This document shows positions 13,485 to 20,818 of a stretch of 20,818 nucleotides of DNA, in pieces (the first letter of the stretch is position 1; the number at the start of each line of letters is the position of its first letter). A program made the translations under genes and the position numbers. The notes under the pieces were generated by a model. It worked only from the letters and a program-made list of their open reading frames with translations. It was not told the DNA's origin and searched no databases. Source of the stretch: JBBQZL01 sp038207745 (lineage in GTDB: Bacteria > Actinomycetota > Thermoleophilia > Solirubrobacterales > 70-9); assembly GCA_038207745.1 (NCBI GenBank), contig JBBQZL010000021.1, forward strand, positions 1 through 20,818, given 5' to 3'.

Positions 13485-15293
13485 GTGAGCGAGATCATCG
13501 CGGAGGAAGCGCCGATTAATCACACGAGGCTCCTCGAGTGGGTGGAGGAGATCGCTGAGCTGACCAAGCCCGACTCGATCCATTGGTGTGACGGCTCGGC
13601 TGAGGAATACGACAACCTGGCTCAGGCGCTCGTCGATGCAGGCACCTTCGAGCGTCTCTCAGACGCGAAGCGGCCCAACTCCTATCTCGCAACCTCCGAC
13701 CCAGGCGATGTTGCCCGGGTCGAGGACCGCACCTTCATCTGCTCGGAGAACGAGGAAGACTCGGGCCCGACCAACCACTGGCGCGATCCCGCTGAGATGC
13801 GCGAGATGCTGAACGGTTACTTCGACGGTTCGATGAAGGGCCGCACGATGTATGTGGTGCCCTTCTCGATGGGCCCGCTGGGCTCCCCGATCGCTCACAT
13901 CGGAGTTCAGCTGACCGACTCCGCCTACGTCGCGGCCTCGATGCGGATCATGACCCGGATGGGCAAGGCGGCTCTCGACGTGCTCGGCGCCGATGGCAGG
14001 TTCGTGCCCTGCGTCCACTCGGTGGGCGCACCGCTCGCCGACGGTGAAGCCGACGTGTCCTGGCCCTGCAACGCCGAGAACAAGTACATCGTCCACTACC
14101 CGGAGAGCCGCGAGATCTGGTCATACGGATCGGGATATGGCGGCAACGCCCTGCTCGGCAAGAAGTGCTTCGCGCTCCGGATCGCCTCGGCGATGGCCCG
14201 CGACGAGGGCTGGTTGGCGGAGCACATGCTGATTCTGAAGCTCACCTCACCCGAGGGAGAGTCCAAGTTCATCACCGGCGCATTCCCCTCCGCCTGTGGT
14301 AAGACCAACCTCGCGATGTTGATCCCCACCCTGCCCGGCTGGAAGGTCGAGACCGTGGGAGATGACATCGCCTGGATGAAGTTCGGCGAGGACGGTCGGC
14401 TCTACGCCGTCAATCCCGAGGCCGGATTCTTCGGCGTTGCGCCAGGCACCGGGGAGACCACGAACCCGAACGCGATGGCGTCGATCAGGAGCAACACGAT
14501 CTTCACCAACTGCGCGAAGACCGATGACGGCGATGTCTGGTGGGAGGGAATGACCGAAGAGACACCCGAGCACCTGATCGATTGGCATCACAACGACTGG
14601 ACACCGGCCTCCGAGACTCCCTCGGCTCATCCGAACGCGAGATTCTCGGTACCGGCAAGCCAGTGTCCGACGATCGCCCCCGAGTGGGAGGATCCGGCCG
14701 GCGTGCCGATTGACGCCTTCCTGTTCGGAGGTCGCCGCGCAACCGTGATGCCGCTGGTCCAGGAGGCGTTTGACTGGGAACACGGGGTCTTCCTCGGCGC
14801 GACCATGTCATCGGAGACGACCGCCGCTGCCGCAGGCGCAGTCGGCAAACTGCGCCACGACCCGATGGCGATGCTGCCGTTCTGTGGCTACAACATGGCC
14901 GATTACTTCCAGCATTGGCTGGATATCGGGAAGCGTGAGGGCGCCGTGCTTCCACGCGTCTTCAACGTCAACTGGTTCCGCAAGGACGAGAACGGCAAGT
15001 TCATCTGGCCTGGGTTTGGCGAGAACAGCCGGGTGCTCGAGTGGGTGTTCCGCCGCTGTGAGGGCAAGCTCGAAGTCGTGGAGACGCCAATCGGCCTGCT
15101 GCCGACCGATGACGGCATCAACCGAAACGGCCTCGAGATCTCCGATCAGGCGATGAAAGAGCTGCTCACGGTTGATTCGGATCTGGTCAGGGCAGAGCTT
15201 CCGCAGCTTCGCACGCATTTGGCCAAGTTCGGGGATTCGCTGCCGGACGAGCTGGCCAATCAGCTGACCGCTCTTGAGGAGCGGCTCGGCTAG
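13485..15293 (+). CDS. pckG: Phosphoenolpyruvate carboxykinase (GTP)
   Basis: A 602-residue cytosolic enzyme that converts oxaloacetate and GTP to PEP, GDP and CO2. It is the entry step of gluconeogenesis and can run in reverse. Diagnostic GTP-type features: HWCDGS near residue 36; GPLGSPIAHIGVQLTDSAYV; YGSGYGGNALLGKKCFALRIAS; the P-loop FPSACGKTN with the reactive Cys271; GDDIAWMKFGEDGRLYAVNPE; GTGETTNPNA; APEWEDPAGVPIDAFLFGGR; FNVNWFRK. Full length for the family. The start is GTG; GGAG at 13465-13468 lies 16 nt upstream, an unusually long spacing, but no other in-frame start exists between. Next gene on the same strand is TrpB2-like after 146 nt. Confidence 0.98.
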   Translation: MSEIIAEEAPINHTRLLEWVEEIAELTKPDSIHWCDGSAEEYDNLAQALVDAGTFERLSDAKRPNSYLATSDPGDVARVEDRTFICSENEEDSGPTNHWRDPAEMREMLNGYFDGSMKGRTMYVVPFSMGPLGSPIAHIGVQLTDSAYVAASMRIMTRMGKAALDVLGADGRFVPCVHSVGAPLADGEADVSWPCNAENKYIVHYPESREIWSYGSGYGGNALLGKKCFALRIASAMARDEGWLAEHMLILKLTSPEGESKFITGAFPSACGKTNLAMLIPTLPGWKVETVGDDIAWMKFGEDGRLYAVNPEAGFFGVAPGTGETTNPNAMASIRSNTIFTNCAKTDDGDVWWEGMTEETPEHLIDWHHNDWTPASETPSAHPNARFSVPASQCPTIAPEWEDPAGVPIDAFLFGGRRATVMPLVQEAFDWEHGVFLGATMSSETTAAAAGAVGKLRHDPMAMLPFCGYNMADYFQHWLDIGKREGAVLPRVFNVNWFRKDENGKFIWPGFGENSRVLEWVFRRCEGKLEVVETPIGLLPTDDGINRNGLEISDQAMKELLTVDSDLVRAELPQLRTHLAKFGDSLPDELANQLTALEERLG

Positions 15294-15439
15294 TTCCTTC
15301 CTGAGATTCCCGATCGATGGAGATATGCACAGGTGGCTTCACCGGAGGGGCCGGTTCGCATCTTTGGCGAGCCGCTCCCTCTCGCGTAGACTGGCCCGGC
15401 TGAGGCTCTGCAATTGACGGACGAGATCAAGGGGATGGG

Positions 15440-16804
15440 ATGAGTTCGGGAACCAAGAAGTTCATGCTGGCCGAGTCGGAGATTCCCACTTCCTGGGTCA
15501 ACATCATGCCCGATCTACCGGGTGATCCACTGCCGCCGCTCAGCCCCGCGACGGGTCAACCTGCAGGCCCCGAGGATCTCAGCGCGATCTTCCCGATGGG
15601 CCTGATCGAGCAGGAGGTCTCGATGGAATCGACGATCGAGATCCCTGAAGAGGTCCGGGACATCTACAAGCTTTGGCGCCCGACGCCGCTGATCCGCGCA
15701 ACCCGGCTCGAGAAGGCCCTCGGCACTCCGGCGCACATCTACTACAAGTACGAGGGGGTCTCCCCATCGGGCTCGCACAAGCCCAACAGCGCGATCCCGC
15801 AGGCCTACTACAACCGCGAGGCTGGAATCCGCAAGCTCTCGACCGAGACCGGTGCCGGGCAGTGGGGCTCGTCGCTGGCACTCGCCTGCAAACTCTTCGA
15901 CATGGAGTGCGAGGTCTTCATGGTCGGCGTCTCATACGACCAGAAGCCATACCGGCGCGCGATGATCGAGACCTGGGGCGGCACCGTCCATCGCAGCCCT
16001 TCGAACCTGACCGAGGCCGGCCGCTCGCAGGCCGATCACGACACAGGCAGTCTCGGCATCGCGATCTCCGAGGCGGTCGAGGTGGCGGCGATGAACGAGG
16101 ACGTCAACTACACCCTCGGCTCGGTGCTGAATCACGTTTGCCTGCATCAGACCGTGATCGGCCAGGAGTCGATCGCGGCGATGGAGATGGCGGGCGAATA
16201 CCCCGACGTCGTGATCGGCTGCGTCGGTGGCGGCTCGAACTTCGCCGGGATCGCCTTCCCCTTCATCCGCGAGAACCTCCGCAATGGCAAGACGACCCGC
16301 TTCATCGGCGCGGAGCCGGCCGCCTGCCCCACCCTGACCCGTGGGGTCTACGCCTATGACTATGGGGACACGATGGGAATGACCCCGATGATGCCGATGT
16401 ACACACTCGGCCATGACTTCGTACCGCCGCCTGTCCACGCGGGCGGTCTGCGCTACCACGGGGACTCGCCGCTCGTATCCGCACTCGTCAAACATGGGAT
16501 GGTCGAGCCGAGGGCGATCCGGCAGAACTCCGCTTTTGAGGCCGCGGTTCAATTCGCGTCAACCGAGGGGATCATCCCCGCGCCGGAGCCCGCGCACGCG
16601 CTGCGGGTGGTCTTCGACGAGGCCGAGGAGGCCCGCAAGTCGGGTGACGAACGGGTGATCCTGGTCAACCTCTCCGGACACGGCCACTTCGACATGTCCG
16701 CCTACGCTGCCTATCACGCCGGTGGGCTCGAGGACATCGAGTTCTCGGAGTCCGAGATGGATGCCGCCCTCGCACGGCTGCCGGAAGCGCCCGCGATCAG
16801 CTGA
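15440..16804 (+). CDS. TrpB-like PLP-dependent enzyme (TrpB2 type)
   Basis: A 454-residue fold-type II PLP enzyme of the long TrpB2 branch. The N-terminal block (WVNIMPDLPGDPLPPLSPATG, GLIEQEV, EVRDIYKLWRPTPLIRATRLE) is typical of TrpB2. Catalytic features: YYKYEGVSPSGSHKPNSA (Lys114), TETGAGQWGSSLA (Glu136), CVGGGSNFAG phosphate-binding loop (261-270), and LVNLSGHGHFDM near the C-terminus. TrpB2 enzymes make tryptophan from indole and serine and often stand apart from trpA; no trpA or other trp gene is here. Other beta-replacement roles such as serine deamination are possible. GGGG lies just before the ATG. Confidence 0.93.
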   Translation: MSSGTKKFMLAESEIPTSWVNIMPDLPGDPLPPLSPATGQPAGPEDLSAIFPMGLIEQEVSMESTIEIPEEVRDIYKLWRPTPLIRATRLEKALGTPAHIYYKYEGVSPSGSHKPNSAIPQAYYNREAGIRKLSTETGAGQWGSSLALACKLFDMECEVFMVGVSYDQKPYRRAMIETWGGTVHRSPSNLTEAGRSQADHDTGSLGIAISEAVEVAAMNEDVNYTLGSVLNHVCLHQTVIGQESIAAMEMAGEYPDVVIGCVGGGSNFAGIAFPFIRENLRNGKTTRFIGAEPAACPTLTRGVYAYDYGDTMGMTPMMPMYTLGHDFVPPPVHAGGLRYHGDSPLVSALVKHGMVEPRAIRQNSAFEAAVQFASTEGIIPAPEPAHALRVVFDEAEEARKSGDERVILVNLSGHGHFDMSAYAAYHAGGLEDIEFSESEMDAALARLPEAPAIS

Positions 16805-17004
16805 CGGCGATCGCAGGAGGCCGCGGCTGTCTGCCCGGTGGCCAACCGCGCCGCCGGGCCGGCCGGGGGTGGGTTTGACATTGTCGAGTTGGCGCCGGTG
16901 GTCGAGACGACCATGGCCTCGCCCGGCATTTCGATCACGAATCCGGCTTCAGCAGCCTGAAGGGACGCTACTTTGGCCATGCCGGGGAGTTGTAGGGGCA
17001 GGTG

Positions 17005-18237
17005 ATGACTGAGACCGGGCAAGTTCACAAGCGCACCCTTGCCTCCGCACTCGCGGTGGCGGTGTTCCTGCTGCTTGGCTCCATCTTCGGGGTGGCGCCA
17101 TCCCGCGCCGACTACACGCTCCAGGCCAATATCAACTACGACCTCGGATCGCCGCCTTCAGACCCGGCGAGCAACATGCTGGATATCTACCTGCCTTCGG
17201 CGCCATCGCCCAGCCCCAGGCCGCTCGTCATCCACGTGCACGGGGGCGGCTGGCGAACGGGTGACAAGGCCAATCCCTCGATTCCCGACAAGGCGAGCCT
17301 GTTCACCGGGCTTGGCTACGGCTTCGTCAGCATCAACTACAGGCTCTCGCCCACGACAGGCGATCCCGACAACCCCGATCCCGACCGGATCATGTTTCCC
17401 GACCATCCCGATGACGTCGGCGAGGCCATCGGCTGGCTCGACCGGAACGCCTCAAGCTATGGCCTCGATCCCGACCGGATGATCCTGATGGGCCACTCGG
17501 CCGGGGCCCATCTCGTCTCGCTGATCAGCACCGATCACCGTTACATCGGGCGCCACGGCGTCGACCCCCGGCAGATCCTCGGCACGATCTCGCTGGATAC
17601 TGCGGCATTCGACATCGAGAAGTCAGTCCTGGGAAGCGACCCGGACGAGCCGTCGCTGCTCTTCATCAACGCCTTCGGGACAGCCGAGGAGAACGCAGCG
17701 ACGAATTCGTGGGAGGCGGCTTCGCCGCTGAGCTGGGCCGACCCGTCAGACCCACGCCACCTCTTCATCGTCCAGACGATCCCGTATCGCATCGACCGCC
17801 AGCTCACGATGGCGACAAGGCTCGGGCAGACAGCGGAATCGGTCGTACCCGTGCCCCTGAGCCACAACGGGATCAACCAGGCGGTCGGCGCTCCGGGTGA
17901 TTCGAGCGGGACCACAACTGCCGTCACCGGGTTCGTCAGTTCCCTGCTTTCCGGTTACCGGCCTCCCGGGGTCGCGATCAGGAGGCGACCGGCAAAAGTC
18001 GTGCGGGTTGGACGCAGGTCCCGCAGGCGCAAGGTTGTTTTCGTCTTCAGTCCCGTCCACGCGGTGGGCGGGTTCAGGTGCCGGATGGACAGCGGTGGAT
18101 TCAGACCCTGCACTTCGCCGAAGTCGTTCAGGCTGAAGCGCGGCAGGCACCGGTTCCGGGTGCGGCCTCTCTATCCGAGCGGCCGCCCGGGTCCGGTCAA
18201 ACTGGTCAAGTTCCGCATCGTCAACCGACGGCGCTGA
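17005..18237 (+). CDS. Secreted alpha/beta hydrolase (carboxylesterase-like) with C-terminal Ig-like tail
   Basis: A 410-residue exported enzyme. Residues 8-35 are a signal peptide (ALAVAVFLLLGSIFG, cleavage near SRA-D). Residues 40-317 form a BD-FAE/HSL-type hydrolase: VIHVHGGGWRTGDKA oxyanion hole (79-82), SINYRLSP, GHSAGAHL with nucleophile Ser165, and late His287 in LSHNG. The acid is probably an Asp between them but is not certain. A basic linker (328-343) leads to a tail, FRCRMDSGGFRPCTSPKSF then LKRGRHRFRVRPL, matching the beta-sandwich module common in Thermoleophilia secreted proteins. ATG 17005 is preferred over GTG 17002 because AGGGG then stands 6 nt upstream. The preceding stretch 16805-17001 shows no supported gene. 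Confidence 0.88.
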   Translation: MTETGQVHKRTLASALAVAVFLLLGSIFGVAPSRADYTLQANINYDLGSPPSDPASNMLDIYLPSAPSPSPRPLVIHVHGGGWRTGDKANPSIPDKASLFTGLGYGFVSINYRLSPTTGDPDNPDPDRIMFPDHPDDVGEAIGWLDRNASSYGLDPDRMILMGHSAGAHLVSLISTDHRYIGRHGVDPRQILGTISLDTAAFDIEKSVLGSDPDEPSLLFINAFGTAEENAATNSWEAASPLSWADPSDPRHLFIVQTIPYRIDRQLTMATRLGQTAESVVPVPLSHNGINQAVGAPGDSSGTTTAVTGFVSSLLSGYRPPGVAIRRRPAKVVRVGRRSRRRKVVFVFSPVHAVGGFRCRMDSGGFRPCTSPKSFRLKRGRHRFRVRPLYPSGRPGPVKLVKFRIVNRRR

Positions 18238-18244
18238 CCGCCTC

Positions 18245-18276
18245 CCGTCAACCCGGGGTGCCCACCCTGACGGTTT
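18245..18276. terminator. Hairpin between esterase and malyl-CoA lyase genes
   Basis: CCGTCA (18245-18250) pairs with TGACGG (18268-18273) and GGGTG pairs with CACCC inside, leaving a 5-nt bulge. TTT follows on the plus strand. It lies between two convergent genes and probably ends the esterase transcript 8 nt after its stop. Confidence 0.5.
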
Positions 18277-18319
18277 GGATGCAGCGGATCAGAGGCCGTA
18301 CTGCTCGGCCGGGGCGGGA

Positions 18320-19345
18320 CTAACCGGCGTTGTAGGCCTCGGCAAGCTCCGGATCCTTGGCCGCAAGCATCTCGGCCAGCTCGACCATCACCTTGCACTG
18401 CTTCCAGGTTGCGTCATCCTGCATCTTGCCGTCGATCATGTGGACGCCACGGCCGTCCGGGATCGCTTCGAGCACCTTCTTGGCGAAGAGGACCTCGTCG
18501 GCGGGCGGGCTGAATACCTTCTTGGCGATCCCGATCTGGACCGGATGCAGTGACCAGGCGCCGACGCAGCCCATCAGGAAGGCGGAGCGGAACTGGGTCT
18601 CGCAGCCGGCGACGTCCTTGATGTCGCCGAAGGGTCCGTAGAAGGGGAGGATGCCGACCGCGGCGCAGGCGTCGACCATGCGGCCGATCGAGTAGTGCCA
18701 GAGGTCCTGCTGGGCGGTGACCCGGACCTCATTCGGATTCTCGAGATCCTTCGGGTCCTCCATGACCCGGTAGCCGGGATGTCCGCCGCCGACGCGGGTG
18801 GTCTTCATCCGTCGTGAGGCGGCGAGGTCGGCGGGGCCGAAGCTCATTCCCTGCATCCGAGGGCTCGCGGCGGCGATCTCCTCGACGTTGGTGACGCCTT
18901 GGGCGGTTTCGAGGAGCGCGTGGATCAGGATCGGGCGGTCGAGACCGGCCTTGGCCTCGAGCTGGGCGAGAAGGCGATCTACGTAGTGGATGTCCCAGGC
19001 GCCTTCGACCTTCGGGACCATCACGACCTCGAGCTTGTCTCCGATCTCGGTTACCAGGCGGGTCAGATCGTCGAGGATCCAGGGGCTCTCAAGCGAGTTG
19101 ACGCGGGTCCAGAGCGCGGTGTCGCCGAAGTCGACGGTCTTGCCGGCCTCGACCAATCCCTCGCGGGCCGCCTCCTTGCGATCAACCGGGACGGCGTCCT
19201 CGAGATTCCCGAGCAGGATGTCGCTCTTCTTGGCCATGTCGGGCAGCTTTGCCCGCATCTTCTCGTTGCTGGGGTCAAAGAAGTGGATCATCCGCGACGG
19301 CTTGATCGGGACCTCGGTGATCGGATCGGGTGCTCCGATCGCCAT
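18320..19345 (-). CDS. HpcH/HpaI-CitE family lyase, L-malyl-CoA / beta-methylmalyl-CoA lyase-like
   Basis: A 341-residue Mg-dependent enzyme that would cleave malyl-CoA to acetyl-CoA and glyoxylate, or beta-methylmalyl-CoA to propionyl-CoA and glyoxylate. It tracks Rhodobacter/Chloroflexus Mcl rather than CitE: LGNLEDAVP, LWTRVNS (Arg81), MVPKVEGAWD, ALLETAQGVTNVEEIAAASP (Glu146), SFGPADLAAS (Asp173), GILPFYGPFGDIKD, AWSLHPVQIGIAKKVFSP, and a C-terminal lid region GKMQDDATWKQCKVM. ATG at 19345 puts SRMIHFFDPSNEKM at the family position; the frame is open to 19495, but that part (with ATG 19495) looks non-coding. It is divergent from the coiled-coil gene. Activity as thioester synthase or lyase is inferred from similarity. 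Confidence 0.88.
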   Translation of the reverse strand: MAIGAPDPITEVPIKPSRMIHFFDPSNEKMRAKLPDMAKKSDILLGNLEDAVPVDRKEAAREGLVEAGKTVDFGDTALWTRVNSLESPWILDDLTRLVTEIGDKLEVVMVPKVEGAWDIHYVDRLLAQLEAKAGLDRPILIHALLETAQGVTNVEEIAAASPRMQGMSFGPADLAASRRMKTTRVGGGHPGYRVMEDPKDLENPNEVRVTAQQDLWHYSIGRMVDACAAVGILPFYGPFGDIKDVAGCETQFRSAFLMGCVGAWSLHPVQIGIAKKVFSPPADEVLFAKKVLEAIPDGRGVHMIDGKMQDDATWKQCKVMVELAEMLAAKDPELAEAYNAG

Positions 19346-19537
19346 CGGCTGGAAGAAGTCTCTGGGGTTTCGCAAGTAAACCTCGTGGTTGGGGATGGTT
19401 GTGCAGCCTCTGTCAAGGCCGGACCCCAAATCTATCTTCTGGACGGATTTCAGCCCCTTGCGAGGAAACCGGGCCTCTTGGTCGAAGGAGAGCATTCAGT
19501 CCCCGACCAAAACCGAGTGGCGGAATGGAAACCAGGA

Positions 19538-20209
19538 ATGAACCCTGAGATTGACCGAGAGGCAGTGACCCGCGCAGCCGACGCAGCAGTCCGCGCCGCC
19601 GATTGCGCCCTGGCCACCGAACGCGAGGCCGGCAAGGCGCTGGGGGCGATCGAGTACCGGGTCCGAGAGGTCGGGCACGCCGCGGAGGTGACGGCCGAGG
19701 AGTCACGCGCGGCCACGGAGCACGCGGCAGGTGTCTACGACGCCGCGATCGAGATTTCAAGGCAGACCCACCACGCGGCTCGCAATGCCGAGCTGGCTGC
19801 GGAGTGCGCGGCTGAGGCACTTGCCCAGACCGAGGAGACGGCGAATCGGGTTGCCGAGGCGCTTGACCGACTTGAAGCCGCAGACGGCGGACCGCGCATT
19901 GAGCGCATCGGTGCCTCTCTCGAGGCTACGATCGGGCCGGTGCCACAGTGGAGTGCACCCGTACCCAAGGCCACGCGGATTGCACGCAATGCTGCCTCGG
20001 ACGGCACGCCCACAGCCGTTCCGGCCGGTAGGACCGAAACCGCCCCGGTTGAGGCGCCTCTGATCGCGTCGGCCGGCGGCGAGGTGTCTGGCCGCTTCGC
20101 GAAGAAGGCCGATCATGTTGTCGAGGTTCTCCGCGAGCTGGAGCTGCGTGCGCTCTCGGTCGAAGTCAGCGCGACTTCCGGGGCTTCGCAACGGACACAG
20201 TCCTCCTAG
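19538..20209 (+). CDS. Alanine-rich coiled-coil protein of unknown function
   Basis: A 223-residue protein with no signal peptide and no membrane segment. Residues 5-115 are almost pure Ala/Glu/Arg helix (AVTRAADAAVRAADCALATE, EVTAEESRAATEHAAGV, ARNAELAAECAAEALAQTEE, RVAEALDRLEA), predicted long coiled coil. Residues 120-180 are Pro/Ala/Thr-rich linker. Residues 185-208 form a second short helix (GRFAKKADHVVEVLRELELR). ATG at 19538 is used; an in-frame GTG at 19517 is the alternative, and neither has a strong Shine-Dalgarno. Codon use is ordinary for the window. A structural or adaptor role is possible; I recognise no family. Confidence 0.65.
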   Translation: MNPEIDREAVTRAADAAVRAADCALATEREAGKALGAIEYRVREVGHAAEVTAEESRAATEHAAGVYDAAIEISRQTHHAARNAELAAECAAEALAQTEETANRVAEALDRLEAADGGPRIERIGASLEATIGPVPQWSAPVPKATRIARNAASDGTPTAVPAGRTETAPVEAPLIASAGGEVSGRFAKKADHVVEVLRELELRALSVEVSATSGASQRTQSS

Positions 20210-20213
20210 CGCC

Positions 20214-20663
20214 TTGGGCTACGCGGTCAGAGAGGCGACGGCGCCCGAGACCGATGAGGTGCTGGCGATGTATCGATGGCTGTTTGCACCCCCTGGCTCG
20301 GTACCTCCGGAATGGGACCCAGAGCGGGCATCCGGCGCGCTGAAGGGCGCGATCGAGTCGGAATCCAGTGCGATCCTCGTTGCCGACGACGAGGATGATC
20401 TGATCGGCCTCTGCAGCGTCTATATCGATCTTGACTCGGTCCGTTACGGCCTGCGCTGCTGGCTCGAGGACCTCGTGGTCAGCCCCGGTGCGCGCTCAGG
20501 GGGGGTTGGGGCGGCGCTGATGGGCGCGGCACGCAATTGGGGCGCAGAGCACGGCGCCACACATCTCGAGCTCGATAGCGGGATCAGGCGCACAGACGCC
20601 CATCGCTTCTACGAGCGGCAGGGACCTGCCTGGACAGGCATGCAGTACGCCTGGCGGCTCTGA
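20214..20663 (+). CDS. GNAT family N-acetyltransferase
   Basis: A cytosolic acetyl-CoA-dependent acetyltransferase of about 149 residues. Seen: strand YAVREATAPETDEVLAMYRW, SSAILVADDEDDLIGLCSVY, then motif A CWLEDLVVSPGARSGGVGAALMG (R-S-G-G-V-G acetyl-CoA loop), ARNWGAEHGATHLELDSG, and motif B TDAHRFYERQGP. I place the start at TTG 20214 because the fold begins there and the coiled-coil gene stops at 20209. The frame is open back to ATG 20115, but that 33-residue extension looks like an out-of-frame reading of the preceding gene. Neither has a clear Shine-Dalgarno. Substrate unknown. Confidence 0.82.
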   Translation: MGYAVREATAPETDEVLAMYRWLFAPPGSVPPEWDPERASGALKGAIESESSAILVADDEDDLIGLCSVYIDLDSVRYGLRCWLEDLVVSPGARSGGVGAALMGAARNWGAEHGATHLELDSGIRRTDAHRFYERQGPAWTGMQYAWRL

Positions 20664-20708
20664 GCTCCGACGTCTCGAGGGCCCGCGCCGGTATTGTTCG
20701 TCTCCTTC

Positions 20709-20743
20709 GGCGCCCAGATTCACCGGCTTCACGCCTGGGCGCC
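20709..20743. repeat. Inverted repeat, 9 bp arms
   Basis: GGCGCCCAG (20709-20717) and CTGGGCGCC (20735-20743) are perfect complements around 17 nt. It lies 46 nt after the GNAT stop and 34 nt before the next start, so it may be the GNAT terminator (no T-run) or an operator or leader structure of the next gene. Confidence 0.5.
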
Positions 20744-20776
20744 CGTCAATCGACCCTCACTCACAGGAGACTCTCC

Positions 20777-20818
20777 GTGGCCACCGCCTCCTATAGCGAC
20801 ATGACCGAGATTCAGCGC
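20777..20818 (+). CDS. Start of an unidentified gene (truncated by window end)
   Basis: GTG at 20777 opens a frame reading VATASYSDMTEIQR (first residue Met in vivo) to the window edge. AGGAG stands 7 nt upstream (ACAGGAGACTCTCC), the best ribosome binding site in this part of the window. Fourteen codons are too few to name a family. Confidence 0.55.
   Translation, partial: MATASYSDMTEIQR

Noticed and set aside
16714..16980. Minus-strand frame beginning MAKVASLQAAEAGFVIEMPG, overlapping the trpB2 3' end
   Set aside because: The first half looks protein-like, but there is no Shine-Dalgarno, the second half is simply antisense to trpB2, and no family is recognised. Left unannotated; 16805-17001 is called empty.
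19346..19495. 50-residue N-terminal extension of the malyl-CoA lyase-like gene
   Set aside because: The family fold starts just after ATG 19345. The extension shows no conserved pattern and occupies the divergent promoter region. A TTGACA on the minus strand there has no matching -10.
18899..19537. Upstream extension of the coiled-coil gene frame across the malyl-CoA lyase gene
   Set aside because: It is antisense to the conserved lyase coding sequence. The protein-like composition begins only at about 19538.

Overview
The window reads as a chromosomal segment of a GC-rich actinobacterium. Several traits fit Thermoleophilia/Solirubrobacterales or a near relative: start codons include GTG and TTG, there is a c-di-AMP (ydaO-type) riboswitch in front of a cell-wall gene, a DUF4333-like lipoprotein, a GTP-type PEP carboxykinase, and a secreted esterase whose tail resembles the 'DGGxFxPCxSPxxxxLxxGxHxFxVR' modules frequent in that group. 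The taxonomic placement is inference. I see no phage, IS, CRISPR or tRNA signal.

Layout. 1-100 is the 3' end of RNase P RNA, followed by a strong terminator that also faces the end of an SDR oxidoreductase gene (minus strand). Divergent from the SDR is a c-di-AMP riboswitch leading into a secreted RlpA-like protein. A convergent gap with a short tandem repeat and a palindrome leads to a cysteine-less AhpD/CMD-family gene. That gene has a well-formed minus-strand promoter with an operator-like palindrome over its start point. A 21-bp hairpin then separates it from a coupled pair: an NTF2-like gene overlapping the 3' end of a YyaL/DUF255 thioredoxin-domain gene. Divergent from that pair is a secreted beta-propeller gene whose repeats continue through two apparent single-base losses.

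7078-12842 is a six-gene minus-strand cluster, transcribed in the order: succinate/malate-CoA ligase beta-like, alpha-like (4-nt overlap), a small FixX-like ferredoxin (2-nt gap), a DtxR-fold regulator lacking metal ligands, an ACSM-like acyl-CoA synthetase, and a glutamate-1-semialdehyde-aminomutase-like class III aminotransferase. Divergent from it come a DUF4333-like lipoprotein, pckG and a TrpB2-type PLP enzyme on the plus strand, then a secreted alpha/beta hydrolase. Convergent with the hydrolase is a malyl-CoA lyase-like gene. The window ends with an alanine-rich coiled-coil protein, a GNAT acetyltransferase and the first 14 codons of a further gene.

Working idea. A CoA ligase able to act on C4 dicarboxylates, a malyl-CoA lyase and GTP-PEPCK in one neighbourhood suggest a C4/C2 carbon node (malate - malyl-CoA - acetyl-CoA + glyoxylate, and oxaloacetate - PEP). 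The ligase substrate cannot be read from sequence, and the beta subunit is divergent at places usually conserved in SucC. The cluster with its ferredoxin and apparently metal-blind regulator is the best candidate here for something not yet described.
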